The notes: a model not told the origin generated them from the letters alone. A stretch of 64,000 bases of DNA from Thermococcus celer Vu 13 = JCM 8558 (GCF_002214365.1 NZ_CP014854.1:620001-684000), one strand, 5' to 3'. Shown: positions 1 through 8,756, counted from the stretch's first letter. Program-made: numbers and translations.

Positions 1-438
1 TAAATCCATTACGGTCTGGCCGATGAAGGCCCTGATTCCGAGTTTTCTCGCCGCTTCGGCTATCTCATCGGCGAAGAAGTAGTGGTCGTTTATCGTCGTC
101 GAGCCGTTGGATAGGGCCTCGGCCATGCCGAGAAGGGCCCAGCGGCCTATCTCCTCTGGCGTCCACTCGAGTTCCGCCGGCCAGATAACGTCCTTGAGCC
201 ACCGTTCGGTTGGAAGGTCCTCGCCGAGCCCTCTGAGTTTCGCCATCGCCACGTGGGTGTGGGCGTTGACCAATCCCGGCAGAATTAGATAACCGGTTCC
301 GCCGTAGGTTTCATCAACATCGTAATCGCCGAGCCTCTCGACGGGAACAACGCCCCTTATCGTGGGGCCATCTATCAAAACCGCGGAGTTCTTCCTAAAG
401 CCTTCCGGGTCCACGACGGTTCCGACGAGTGCCTTCAT
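1..438 (-). CDS. Amidohydrolase, MTA/SAH deaminase type (N-terminal part)
   Basis: Only the first 146 codons are in the window; the gene runs off the left edge. The reading starts at an ATG (438) and gives MKALVGTVVD..., an early beta-sandwich segment, then the metal-binding NAHTHVAM motif with His60 and His62, followed by the helix WLKDVIWPAE typical of the ATZ/TRZ and MtaD group of amidohydrolases. By family, such enzymes deaminate 5'-methylthioadenosine, S-adenosylhomocysteine or related purines in the cytoplasm using one metal ion. The remaining metal ligands (two His, one Asp) lie outside the window, so substrate cannot be judged. Upstream an ACTTTAATCT stretch on the minus strand may be its TATA box. 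Cytosine or guanine deaminase is a possible alternative. Confidence 0.85.
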   Translation of the reverse strand, partial: MKALVGTVVDPEGFRKNSAVLIDGPTIRGVVPVERLGDYDVDETYGGTGYLILPGLVNAHTHVAMAKLRGLGEDLPTERWLKDVIWPAELEWTPEEIGRWALLGMAEALSNGSTTINDHYFFADEIAEAARKLGIRAFIGQTVMDL

Positions 439-806
439 TTTCTCCACTTCTCCACAATAACTGATTCAGTTGGGAGTTAGATTAAAGTTTCGGTCGTTGC
501 CCCGCCCTTACCCGTTGTTCCCACGCGGTAAAACCCTCCGCGCGTCGTATTTCTGAACTTATCCGATAGTCGATGGAGAGGTGTGTTGTCATAATTGAAC
601 CAAAAAAAACCAATTTTATGATAAAATGACAATCAAACCGGCAAAGAATTTAAATTGGGCCTTTCGAAACCCCTCCCATGCCCCTCCTCATAGTGATCAG
701 ACAAAGGATTGGAGCGTTTCCGCTCTGGATGAATTGACGCTCTTCTGGTCAGTCCTCAATCGCTACCGTTATAAAGGCCGTTTCAAAGCCCCTGGAGGTG
801 GTAAGG
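439..806. other. Intergenic region between divergent genes
   Basis: About 370 bases separate the amidohydrolase gene from asnS. A TATA-like GTTATAAAG lies at 768-776, about 30 bases before the asnS start, and a minus-strand TATA candidate lies near 480-490. The middle part is A+T-rich around 600-650. A short open reading near 679 (18 codons, MPLLIVIRQR...) has no convincing ribosome site. I see no RNA gene or repeat here. Confidence 0.6.
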
Positions 807-2099
807 ATGATCGATAAGGTTTATTGCGCCGACGTTCGGCCCGATATGGAAGGTAAGCGCGTTAAACTCGCCGGATGGGTTTACAGGAAGAGGGAAGTCG
901 GAAAGAAGGTCTTCATAGTCCTCCGCGATTCAAGCGGTGTGGTTCAGACCGTCTTTAAGAGGGAAGCCAGCGAGGAGGCCTACGCCGAGGCCAAAAAGGT
1001 TGGCATCGAATCGAGTGTCATCATCGAGGGAACGGTCAAGGCCGACCCCCGTGCGCCCGGCGGCGCGGAGGTTCAGGCAGATAAAATGGAGATCGTCCAG
1101 AACGTTGACTTCTTCCCGATAACGAAGGACGCGAGCGACGAGTTCCTGCTCGACGTCAGACACCTGCACCTGCACTCGCCGAAGGTCTCCTCCATAATGA
1201 AGGTCAAAGGGACGATGATGGCGGCCGCCCGCGAGTGGCTCCTTCAGAACGGCTGGTACGAGGTTTTCCCGCCGATACTCGTGACCGGAGCGGTAGAGGG
1301 CGGCTCGACGCTCTTCAAGCTCAAGTACTTCGACAGGACAGCCTACCTGAGCCAGTCCGCCCAGCTGTACCTCGAAGCGGCAATCTTCGGCCTTGAGAAG
1401 GTGTGGTCGCTAACGCCGAGTTTCAGGGCCGAGAAGAGCAGGACGAGGAGGCACCTAACGGAGTTCTGGCACCTTGAACTCGAGGCCGCCTGGATGGACC
1501 TCAACGACATCCTGAAGGTGGAGGAGGAACTTGTGAGCTACATGGTGCAGAGGACGCTCGAGCTCAGGAGAAAGGACGTGGAGACCTTCAGGAAGGACTT
1601 GAAGACGCTCAGGAACACCGTCCCGCCGTTCCCGAGGATAAGTTACGACGAGGCTATAGAGATCCTGCAGAGCAAGGGCGTGGAGATAGAGTGGGGCGAG
1701 GACATGGGTGCCGACGAGGAGAGGATCTTAACCCAGGAGTTCGAGAGCCCGTTCTTCGTCTACGGCTACCCCAAGCACATCAAGGCCTTCTACATGAAGG
1801 AGGACCCCGAGGACCCGCGGAAGGTTCTCGCGGCCGACATGCTCGCGCCCGAGGGGTACGGTGAGGTCATCGGCGGCTCCCAGCGTGAAGACAGCTACGA
1901 GAAGCTCGTCCAGCGCATCCTTGAGGAGGGCATGGACCCGAAGGACTACGAGTGGTACCTCGACCTGAGGAAGTACGGCAGCGTTCCGCACAGCGGCTTC
2001 GGCCTCGGTCTGGAGAGGCTCGTCGCGTGGGTGCTGAAGCTCGACCACGTCCGCTGGGCCACCCTCTTCCCGAGGACGCCGAGCAGGCTGTATCCGTGA
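807..2099 (+). CDS. asnS: Asparaginyl-tRNA synthetase
   Basis: Cytoplasmic class IIb enzyme that charges tRNA-Asn. The 430-residue protein has an N-terminal OB-fold anticodon-binding domain (about 1-110, with GWVYRKREVGKKVF and the IEGTVKADPRAPGGAE segment) and a catalytic core with class II motif 2 near 208-228 (FRAEKSRTRRHLTEF) and motif 3 near 397-410 (GFGLGLERLVAW). Overall it closely follows the Pyrococcus AsnRS I remember (VLVTGAVEGG and GSQREDSYEKL segments), not the archaeal AspRS. I chose ATG 807 because GGAGGTG at 794-800 is well spaced for it; an upstream GTG at 798 overlaps that site. It stands alone, with a TATA box at 768-776. The family assignment is firm; AsnRS versus AspRS rests on recall of close homologues. 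Confidence 0.93.
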   Translation: MIDKVYCADVRPDMEGKRVKLAGWVYRKREVGKKVFIVLRDSSGVVQTVFKREASEEAYAEAKKVGIESSVIIEGTVKADPRAPGGAEVQADKMEIVQNVDFFPITKDASDEFLLDVRHLHLHSPKVSSIMKVKGTMMAAAREWLLQNGWYEVFPPILVTGAVEGGSTLFKLKYFDRTAYLSQSAQLYLEAAIFGLEKVWSLTPSFRAEKSRTRRHLTEFWHLELEAAWMDLNDILKVEEELVSYMVQRTLELRRKDVETFRKDLKTLRNTVPPFPRISYDEAIEILQSKGVEIEWGEDMGADEERILTQEFESPFFVYGYPKHIKAFYMKEDPEDPRKVLAADMLAPEGYGEVIGGSQREDSYEKLVQRILEEGMDPKDYEWYLDLRKYGSVPHSGFGLGLERLVAWVLKLDHVRWATLFPRTPSRLYP

Positions 2100-2406
2100 G
2101 TATCTGGCGGACAAAGATAGCAACGTTTGGCGGCTTCTCTTTAATTTTCCAGTATACGACACAAACGTTTCAAATCGCATGCACTATGAGGTTCTACCGG
2201 GGATGCTCATCAAGGCCCTCTAAGGGAGATAAAGAAATGGTAATGACAAACGGGATTGAGATCGAGAAAAGGGATTATCAAGAGGTCTGCTGGGAATGGA
2301 ACAGCCACTAAATGTTTTCAATTTATTTGGAAAAGTATATTGCCCTCCTTCTCTTTATGATGACAGAATTACAACCTTTCCGCCAGCGCTTTTTAAAAGG
2401 GCTGAA
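2100..2406. other. Intergenic region with a possible gene remnant
   Basis: Roughly 300 bases between asnS and tRNA-Leu. A 24-codon open reading starts at ATG 2238 (MVMTNGIEIEKRDYQEVCWE...) and follows GGAGATAAAG, so it has a plausible ribosome site, but it ends at 2312 and resembles nothing I know. It could be the start of a truncated gene. No other structure is evident; T-rich tracts at 2340-2360 may end asnS transcription or serve the tRNA on the other strand. Confidence 0.35.
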
Positions 2407-2494
2407 TGGTGCGGGGGCGGGGATTTGAACCCCGGAACCCCTACGGGACAGGACCCTCAATCCTGCGCCTTTGACCAGGCTCGGCAACCCCCGC
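2407..2494 (-). tRNA. tRNA-Leu (anticodon GAG)
   Basis: Reading the minus strand, a 7-bp acceptor GCGGGGG/CCCCCGC encloses a full cloverleaf with the D-arm GTTGCCGAGCCTGGTCAAAGGC, an anticodon stem CAGGA/TCCTG with loop TTGAGGG (anticodon GAG), a long variable arm (CCCGTAGGGG) as expected for Leu, and a T-arm CGGGG-TTCAAAT-CCCCG. Discriminator A and an encoded CCA end the gene at 2407. The extra arm and anticodon agree, so the assignment is secure. No intron is seen. Confidence 0.97.
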
Positions 2495-2561
2495 GTTGCC
2501 AAAGTATAACGCTCGGAGAGGCTTTATAAATTTTGCGGTGCCCCGGGCGGGCTTGGAGGCG

Positions 2562-3308
2562 TTACCCTTTTATCCAGCTGAATTCCCTCTCAAGCATCGC
2601 GAGCTGTCGCTTTTCCAGGGCCTCGGGATCGACCACCAGCAAAACGCCCGCACCCCTCTCGAGGAGGGCGTCCTTGAGTGACAGGAGGAACTTAAAGGTT
2701 GGTTCAAATCCGTTGTGGAGCACCAGATAGTCGATCCCGTCCAGAACGACGAAAGCGTCTTCATCAACACTGTTTATCACACTGTGGAGGAGAGGGGCGA
2801 GCCTCGTTGGGGATATGGCCCGCGGATGATCCAGGTTCGTTATCCAGATGTAAGGGACGTTGAGGACCTCGTAGGCATGGGGACTTCTCGTTACAGCGAG
2901 CACCTTCTTGCCCGAGAGGAGGCTCAGAATCCTTCCGGGGGACGCGGGCTTAACCATGTAAGCACCACGCTGAAGCTTCGATTCGCCATTGAGAACAACG
3001 CTGGGTTCCACCCCCATCCTTATCTGCCGCCTGACCCCCACAAGCGAGAAAGCCATCACCACCATCCCGATAGCGACGATAACGTCGTCCAGCACCTTCA
3101 TGAACTCGAACGGAAAAACGTCGTTGAGGACGTTCGTGAGGTAGCCCAACCAGAATATCAGCACCCCGGCCCAGATCCACCTGGCCGTGGAGGTCCCGAG
3201 GAGTTCCCTTATCATAGCCCTAAATGTGCTCAGCACATAGACTACCCCGGTTATGGAAGCGAAGGCCACTACCTCGGCCGCGAGTTTAATCCCTTCGTAG
3301 GTGACCAT
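2562..3308 (-). CDS. Membrane-anchored DUF835 protein
   Basis: A 248-residue protein with three hydrophobic segments near residues 8-28, 42-60 and 72-92, then a cytoplasmic C-terminal half (about 125-245) that matches the archaeal DUF835 family: YIWITNLDHP, AFVVLDGIDYLVLHNGFEPT and VLLVVDPEALEKRQLAMLER are typical. DUF835 looks like an inactive RecA/KaiC-type fold; its role is unknown, with proposed links to signalling or motility in Thermococcales. Start ATG 3308 has a weak AGGA site; a TATA-like ATATAAAGG lies about 25-30 bases upstream on the minus strand, so the transcript probably has a short leader. It is monocistronic, between tRNA-Leu and tRNA-Lys. Confidence 0.85.
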   Translation of the reverse strand: MVTYEGIKLAAEVVAFASITGVVYVLSTFRAMIRELLGTSTARWIWAGVLIFWLGYLTNVLNDVFPFEFMKVLDDVIVAIGMVVMAFSLVGVRRQIRMGVEPSVVLNGESKLQRGAYMVKPASPGRILSLLSGKKVLAVTRSPHAYEVLNVPYIWITNLDHPRAISPTRLAPLLHSVINSVDEDAFVVLDGIDYLVLHNGFEPTFKFLLSLKDALLERGAGVLLVVDPEALEKRQLAMLEREFSWIKG

Positions 3309-3423
3309 CGTTCCTAATGTGTATCCGCACCTTTATATCTCTTTCTCCGACGTAACTCCCGAGGCACCCTCCCCCCAACCAAAAAACTTATAAATGCACT
3401 CCCCGTCTATGACTTCGGGTTGA

Positions 3424-3501
3424 GGGCCGGTAGCTCAGCATGGTTAGAGCGCGGGACTCTTAATCCCGTGGTCGGGGGTTCGAATCCCCCCCGGCCCGCC
3501 A
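3424..3501 (+). tRNA. tRNA-Lys (anticodon CTT)
   Basis: Acceptor GGGCCGG pairs with CCGGCCC; the D-arm is TAGCTCAGCATGGTTAGAGC, the anticodon stem CGGGA/TCCCG encloses loop CTCTTAA with anticodon CTT, and the T-arm is CGGGGG-TTCGAAT-CCCCCC. Discriminator G and CCA are encoded, ending at 3501. A TATA box (AACTTATAAATG, 3385-3396) lies about 30-40 bases upstream. No intron is present. The DEAD-box helicase gene follows 70 bases later and could be partly read through from this promoter. Confidence 0.97.
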
Positions 3502-3570
3502 AATCGCGTTTCTTCTCGACGCGTTCCGCTTGGGAAGGAATGCGTTTGAGTAACGTAAGGAGTTAAGAAA

Positions 3571-4788
3571 ATGAGTTTTGAAAACTTGGGCTTATCCGAG
3601 GCCACGTTAGTGGCGGTTAGGGAGAAGGGTTTTGAGACCCCAACGGACATTCAGAGGGAGGTGATCCCGCGTCTTCTATCTGGCGACGTGGATATAATCG
3701 GCCAGTCCCAGACAGGGACGGGAAAGACGGCCGCTTTCGCCTTGCCGATAATCGAGGCCATCGACCCGAAGATGCGGGCCGTTCAGGCGATTGTGCTGAC
3801 CCCAACGAGGGAGCTCGCCCTTCAGGTGGCGGATGAAATCAAGAGCCTCCGCGGGAGGAAGAGGGTCTACGTCTACGCCGTCTACGGCGGTCAACCGATA
3901 GGACCGCAGATAAGGGCGCTCGAGAGGGGAACCCACGTCGTTGTTGGAACCCCCGGAAGGGTTCTCGACCACATAAGGCGCGGAACCCTCGATCTAAGCT
4001 CGGTGAAGTTCTTCATTCTCGACGAGGCCGACAGGATGCTCGACATGGGCTTCATCGACGACATAGAGGCGATCTTCAGGGAGACCCCGAAGGAGAAGCG
4101 CGTGCTCATGTTCTCCGCGACCATGCCCCCGGAGATCAAGAGGCTCGCGAGACGCTACATGAGCAACCACGAGGTGATAAGCGTCAGCAGCGACGAGCTG
4201 GTTCCCGAGATGGTGGATCAGGAGTACGTGGAGGTCGTTCCGGCGAGGAAGTTCGGCGTGCTGAAGAAGATCTTGGACGACGATTTCTACGGCATAGTCT
4301 TCTGCGCGACCAAGCGGGAGACCCGGGAGCTGAGCGAGAGGCTCAGGAGGGCAGGCTATTCCGCCGAGGCCCTGAACGGCGATATGAGCCAGGCCGCCCG
4401 TGAGAGGGCCTTCTGGCGCTTCAAAACCAGGCGGACGAGGGTTCTCGTGGCGACCGATGTGGCCGCCCGCGGACTGGACGTCCAGGACATAAGCCACATC
4501 GTCAACTACTCCCTGCCCATGACGGCCGAGGACTACGTCCACAGGATAGGCAGGACCGGCAGGATGGGGAAGAGGGGAAGGGCGATAACCTTCACGATGC
4601 CCGGCGAGCTCAAGAGGCTCCACTACTTCGCCCAGCAGGCTGGTGTGGAGATAAGGAAGTCCGAGCTCAGCGAGGAGATCCCCAGGGAGTACAGGGAAAG
4701 GTACGAGCGCGGCCGCTCCGATGGCTACTGGAGAGGGAGGAGAAGAAACTACGGGGGCTACTCTAAGAGCTCCCGAGGTAGATGGTGA
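3571..4788 (+). CDS. DEAD-box RNA helicase
   Basis: ATP-dependent RNA unwinding or remodelling, cytoplasmic. The 405-residue protein has the full motif set: Q motif near 6-29, SQTGTGKT at 46-53, PTRELA at 78-83, DEAD at 151-154, SAT at 182-184, and HRIGRTGR at 324-331. The tail from about 376 is rich in Arg, Gly, Tyr and Ser (GRRRNYGGYSKSSRGRW), like RGG-type RNA-binding tails. Length is usual for archaeal DeaD-like enzymes; in Thermococcus kodakarensis a homologue of this type is induced in the cold. AAGGAG at 3557-3562 supports the ATG at 3571. The 3' end overlaps the convergent lipoprotein gene by 26 bases. Role in cold adaptation here is inference. Confidence 0.92.
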   Translation: MSFENLGLSEATLVAVREKGFETPTDIQREVIPRLLSGDVDIIGQSQTGTGKTAAFALPIIEAIDPKMRAVQAIVLTPTRELALQVADEIKSLRGRKRVYVYAVYGGQPIGPQIRALERGTHVVVGTPGRVLDHIRRGTLDLSSVKFFILDEADRMLDMGFIDDIEAIFRETPKEKRVLMFSATMPPEIKRLARRYMSNHEVISVSSDELVPEMVDQEYVEVVPARKFGVLKKILDDDFYGIVFCATKRETRELSERLRRAGYSAEALNGDMSQAARERAFWRFKTRRTRVLVATDVAARGLDVQDISHIVNYSLPMTAEDYVHRIGRTGRMGKRGRAITFTMPGELKRLHYFAQQAGVEIRKSELSEEIPREYRERYERGRSDGYWRGRRRNYGGYSKSSRGRW

Positions 4789-5932
4789 GGATCAGGTCCT
4801 CGCCCTCTGTTTTGACCTCTATCCAGAGCGCGTCGCTTTTCTCGAGGTAGTCTTTGAACTCCGCGTTCGAGAGCATCTGGGAGACCAGCCACCCCGCGTA
4901 TTCTCCTCGGAAGAAGGGATGGTAGTAGTCGGCGAGGTTGGGGTACGTAACCCCCCACGTCCAGCCCGCTTTGTAACCCCTGGGAAGCTTCCCGGTGGAG
5001 AGCTCGATCAGGGATCGGTCGACTTTTAATCCGAAATCCTCATGCAGAACGTTCATCATCGAGGCGGCGAGGTTCCTGGCGTCGGCATCGCTCATGCTGT
5101 AGTCCTGATTGAGGAACTCCTCGCCGGAGAGGACGCCGAGAACCTTCACGTCGGCCTTCCCCTCCCCCGGCGTTATCTTGTAGAGCGTCGCGTTGACTAT
5201 CCTGCCCCCCTGCCCCTCCCAGTAACGGTAGTACGCCCCCAGATCCATCGGTGGAAGGTGCTGATCGAGGGCGAAGTACCAGCCGTTTATCTTCACCAGG
5301 GCCGTCGCGTGGCCGGAATCGGTCAGGTTCAGAGCCATAGCGTAGACCGGTGAGTAATTCATGGCGAGGAGCAGTGCATCCGTGAGAACTGTGTAGTCGG
5401 TGCATATCCCCTTTCTCCTCATTATCGTCTCGTAGGGGGTCTGGATCGTGTTGTTCTGCCCCTCAACGACCTCCTGACGTCCGTCGGGGTATACTATGAC
5501 CCTGGCGAAGGGTTGCCTGGCCTTCTCCCGGTCGTAGCTCAGCCATTCTCCCTCCCACGCAAGGACGTTCCAGGAGCTCTGGGTGAGGTCTTTCCCTTTT
5601 AGCTCGCCCGCGAGCGGCGATATAACTCTGAGCTCTTTCCGATCCAGCATGCAGGTGAGGGCATCTTTGAGGACATAGCGCCATAGAATTCCGGGGCAGT
5701 CAAGCGAGGCGTCGTGAGTTGGAAGGGATACGCTCGCGTTCCCCCAGCTCACCAAGGGATTTGTCCAGCTTGCGGGGGTACCTCCCGGTATCGGAGTTGA
5801 GGAGGACGTCGTTTCCGAAGTTGATGGATACATCGCCCCGCTTGATCTCCCAGTCTGTGGGATCGTTGAGAGACAGCCAGCGGTAAGGACCATGAAGGCA
5901 ACTATGAGCGCCGTGATGAATCGTTTCATCAT
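4763..5932 (-). CDS. Lipoprotein with transglutaminase-like domain
   Basis: A 389-residue surface lipoprotein. The start MMKRFITALIVAFMVLTAGC is a signal peptide ending in a lipobox (LTAGC), followed by a Ser/Thr/Pro-rich linker. The core RRKGICTDYTVLTDALLLA... with Cys near 177, then GHATALVKING (His near 207) and ALDQHLPP (Asp near 221), forms the Cys-His-Asp triad of the transglutaminase-like superfamily. In archaea such proteins are presumed peptidases or cross-linkers; the substrate is unknown. A minus-strand TATA (CTTTATAAT) lies only about 25 bases before the start and no strong ribosome site is seen, which points to a leaderless transcript. The gene converges with the helicase gene. 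Confidence 0.82.
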   Translation of the reverse strand: MMKRFITALIVAFMVLTAGCLSTIPQTGRSSGAMYPSTSETTSSSTPIPGGTPASWTNPLVSWGNASVSLPTHDASLDCPGILWRYVLKDALTCMLDRKELRVISPLAGELKGKDLTQSSWNVLAWEGEWLSYDREKARQPFARVIVYPDGRQEVVEGQNNTIQTPYETIMRRKGICTDYTVLTDALLLAMNYSPVYAMALNLTDSGHATALVKINGWYFALDQHLPPMDLGAYYRYWEGQGGRIVNATLYKITPGEGKADVKVLGVLSGEEFLNQDYSMSDADARNLAASMMNVLHEDFGLKVDRSLIELSTGKLPRGYKAGWTWGVTYPNLADYYHPFFRGEYAGWLVSQMLSNAEFKDYLEKSDALWIEVKTEGEDLILTIYLGSS

Positions 5933-6262
5933 GGGATTAACTCGGGGATGGTATTATAAAGGGCTTTTGGGTCAACAATTTATCTCATCTTTAAGGGCAG
6001 GGAACAACTTTTGATAAACATAAGGATTACAAATTCGTGAGGATATAAACGTAATAAAAGGTAGAAACCTCTGTGGGAAGTGCAAGTGAGCCAAGATCTC
6101 CGGAGGCAAGCTCCAGAGAGTGAAGAAGAGAGATAATTACTTTTTTTCTTTGTAATTTTAATTCAATTAATTATTTTGCCGCTCCATATTTTTTAGAGAA
6201 CGAAACTTTTAAATAATATAACATTGCAATTGCTATTGACGATTCTATTGGAGGAAAGTAGA
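5933..6262. other. A+T-rich divergent promoter region
   Basis: About 330 bases between the lipoprotein gene and the unknown secreted protein. It holds the TATA of the left gene near 5955-5963 and a plus-strand TATA (CTTTTAAATAAT, about 6206-6217) for the right gene. The stretch from about 6060 to 6135 is purine-rich with partial repeats (GAGCCAAGATCTCCGGAGGC). No tRNA, C/D box RNA or coding region is apparent. Confidence 0.55.
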
Positions 6263-7462
6263 ATGAGACAGAAGATGACATGGTTCATACTCGGTGTTCT
6301 GGTTGGGAGTCTATTCCTTGTTTCGGCGTATCCCACAACGGGAAATAAAGTCCAGAAAACCGTCAACATCCACCCAAAAATTCAAGAGAATGATCCATCA
6401 CTGAAAAACAGCTCTTTAGACCTCGTGCACGGCATTTCCATGGAGGAGGCTCAAGAACTGATAAAGGAGGGAGGATTTATTCTGGTGGACTCCAAAGGCC
6501 TGGAGATCCTTAAGGATGCGAAGCTCCTTCCGTACGTCATAAGATTCGGAAACGACGGCGTGTACGCGGTCAAAATCCTCCCCGGAGGGCGGTTCTTCGT
6601 TTACGGTGCCCCAAGGGGATACGCCATGAGGGATCTGAAAAAGTTCAAGGAGGAGGCGCTTGAGGAGTTCATGAAAGCCCGCTTCGTCAAGTACACCGTC
6701 TCCGTCGAGATCCCAGTCAACTACTCCTGGAAAGTCGTGGCCAACGGGAAAACGTTCTCCAATTTTTCAACCGAGGCCGTCTCTGGCTCAGCGAAAGCGT
6801 ACCTGGAGAGTACTATAACCTGGACATCAGGCGACAACTGGTATCCTCACGGCCGGTTGAAGCTGGTTTACAATGTTTACAAACTGGCCGACGTAAACCC
6901 ATCCTACGACTGGCGCGTCGTTGAGATGCAGACGTACGTTTACGCCGGCCGGTATCTTTGGGGTCCAAAACACGACTCAAAGATCCGTACTAACTCGAGG
7001 AACGTAATCCCCTGGCCAGTGTACTGGGAGTTCGAGAAGGTCACGATCAAAGCCGACGTGAGGCCCGACGGAAACGATGTTTTCTCCATGGATTCGTTCA
7101 AACCCTCTTACGATGTGGATTACTACAACGACGAACATTCTCAGACTATCCAGTACACCCTGGGCAACGCGGGGGCGAGCGTCACGATCACCAACAGGCT
7201 CAAAGCCGTCAAAATCACCGTTGATAACACCGGTGAGAACTGGGTTCGCTGGAGTTACAAGTTCAACAGAAAGCTCGGCGTTGGGGACAAGTTCGTCGTG
7301 ATCGAGCCCGCCTACACCTTCTCGTTAAGGATCCCGCGGGGACACAGGGAAGCCACTCAGAAGTTCGTCGTGACGGTCAACTGGGTGGGCAACATCCCAC
7401 TATCTCGCGACGCCCATGCATCGAATACCATCGACTATTTCTGGGAGTGGGGCATAAACTGA
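6263..7462 (+). CDS. Secreted protein of unknown family
   Basis: A 399-residue exported protein. Residues 1-25 (MRQKMTWFILGVLVGSLFLV...) form a signal peptide or N-terminal anchor; GGAGGAA at 6250-6256 fixes the ATG at 6263, so an earlier in-frame ATG at 6224 is unlikely. Residues about 55-140 form a mixed alpha/beta part (GISMEEAQELIKEGGFILVD...). The rest, from about 140, is predicted to be rich in beta strands and aromatic residues (NYSWKVVANGKTFSNF, DNWYPHGRLKLVYNVYK, VIPWPVYWEFEKV), with no cysteine that I noticed and no membrane anchor at the C-terminus. I do not recognise the family. A T-rich run follows the stop. It is monocistronic, just before tRNA-Met. Confidence 0.7.
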   Translation: MRQKMTWFILGVLVGSLFLVSAYPTTGNKVQKTVNIHPKIQENDPSLKNSSLDLVHGISMEEAQELIKEGGFILVDSKGLEILKDAKLLPYVIRFGNDGVYAVKILPGGRFFVYGAPRGYAMRDLKKFKEEALEEFMKARFVKYTVSVEIPVNYSWKVVANGKTFSNFSTEAVSGSAKAYLESTITWTSGDNWYPHGRLKLVYNVYKLADVNPSYDWRVVEMQTYVYAGRYLWGPKHDSKIRTNSRNVIPWPVYWEFEKVTIKADVRPDGNDVFSMDSFKPSYDVDYYNDEHSQTIQYTLGNAGASVTITNRLKAVKITVDNTGENWVRWSYKFNRKLGVGDKFVVIEPAYTFSLRIPRGHREATQKFVVTVNWVGNIPLSRDAHASNTIDYFWEWGIN

Positions 7463-7632
7463 AGGAGACCCTATCTTTATGGGCTCCTCTTTATTTTTGA
7501 GTTTTGATTGGGTAGAACGGTTGAAGGCGTTTATTAAACTCCGGAGGGGTGTCGTGGTCTTTGATGCACCTTCGTCCTATCGAAAGATTTAAAAATGCCC
7601 CCCGGGAGGTATAACCCGAGCGCTCGGGTCGT

Positions 7633-7740
7633 GCCGGGGTAGCTTAGCCTGGTCAGAGCGCTCGGCTCATAGGGCCGCTCCCCTTCGGGGGAGCCTGAGA
7701 AACCGAGAGGTCCGGGGTTCAAAGCCCCGCCCCGGCACCA
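7633..7740 (+). tRNA. tRNA-Met (elongator, CAT) with intron
   Basis: Acceptor GCCGGGG pairs with CCCCGGC, discriminator A and CCA encoded. Anticodon stem CTCGG (7661-7665) pairs with CCGAG (7703-7707). The anticodon CAT is followed by A37, and a 30-base intron (7672-7701) sits at the canonical position 37/38. The precursor folds as a bulge-helix-bulge: CTCA (7666-7669) pairs with TGAG (7696-7699), flanked by three-base bulges TAG and AAA, with an intron hairpin CTCCCC-TTCG-GGGGAG. This predicts cuts TA|G and AA|A by archaeal tRNA-splicing endonuclease. Introns in tRNA-Met are usual in Thermococcales. The GC-rich 5' part argues for elongator, not initiator, tRNA because the first pair is a true G-C. 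Confidence 0.95.
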
Positions 7741-8613
7741 TTACAAACTTTTAGAAAAAGTTTGATCAAAAGAGTGTAGCTCGCTTTTATCAATCTCAAA
7801 CAAGCGGGTTTTTACTTTACAAGCGTTCATTCGGTAGAGAACACTTTTACTTGCCACTGAACTCAGGGTTTTTACTCTCCCCGGCGCCCTTCGGGCGCCT
7901 TTCAGCCTTTTGGGAAAAGGCTGGCGAAAAGGGTGTTTTCTTTTGAAAATTCAAAGAATGATAAGCGTGCGCTTTAAAATTGGGGATAGGATAGTGGATT
8001 AACCTTAAAACAAGATATTAGGCAGGTTTCACGGTTATTCTAGCGCCCGGAGGGCGCCTTGTGAGAGTGAAACCATACAAAACGGGCCGATTAAAAGTAA
8101 TCCAACTTGATAGCTGGCGTCTCTGAGAAGCACCTGAACTTCCGCCATCCGTCAGGATGTTCGAACGATAGTGAGAACAGCGCTTGCGAAGCAAGGGCTG
8201 AAGGCTGGCGAAAAGCTTGTTATTCCTTCAGGGGGCTGTTTAGTTGTGTTTGCGCTGTTAAAAGGCGTTTAAAACTCGAATTCGAGATTAAAAGGGCAAA
8301 TTCAAGGGGTTTAGGATTCTCTCGCGCTCCGAAGGAGCGCTATCCAAAAGTAAACCACACCATAAAAGCTTTCTTAAGAAGAGTGAATTCAAAACCCAAG
8401 AGCAGTCTTTACCTTAGCAAACACATCACAACCACCCTAAAAGGAGTCACGCCTATTTCCGCCAGCGCTTTGCGGAGCAGGAACCTGTTCCGGGGTGTGG
8501 GGGCGTTAGCCCCTCGAAGTTTTAGAGGGGAGAGGGGTCGTGGGGCAAAGCCCCACTACGGGGGTTTGAGAGTACAGAGAGATAAGGGGGCGGAGCCCCC
8601 TTGTCTTTCGTTA
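7741..8613. repeat. Gene-free, hairpin-rich region between two tRNA genes
   Basis: This 870-base stretch contains no credible gene. It holds at least nine perfect or near-perfect hairpins with 3-base loops or similar: AAACTTTT-AGA-AAAAGTTT (7745-7763, directly after tRNA-Met), GGCGCCC-TTC-GGGCGCC (7883-7899), CAGCCTTTT-GGG-AAAAGGCTG (7903-7923), GCGCCC-GGA-GGGCGC (8043-8057), CTTGC-GAA-GCAAG (8183-8195), GCGCTCC-GAA-GGAGCGC (8324-8340), GGGGC-GTTA-GCCCC near 8505, GTGGGGC-AAA-GCCCCAC near 8540 and GGGGGC-GGA-GCCCCC near 8590. The word GGCTGGCGAAAAG occurs twice (7919-7931 and about 8204-8216). Function unknown; it may be a decayed mobile or repeat element trapped between tRNA genes. Confidence 0.7.
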
Positions 8614-8690
<77 letters not shown>

Positions 8691-8756
8691 TCGCTCCCAG
8701 GTTCATGGGCGTTCTTATAAAAGTTGCGGTGAAGGGAAGCCGGGAAAAAAGAGAGC

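Noticed and set aside
798-2099. GTG at 798 as asnS start, and aspartyl-tRNA synthetase as identity
   Set aside because: The GTG overlaps the GGAGGTG ribosome site that serves ATG 807, and the sequence follows Pyrococcus AsnRS more closely than AspRS.
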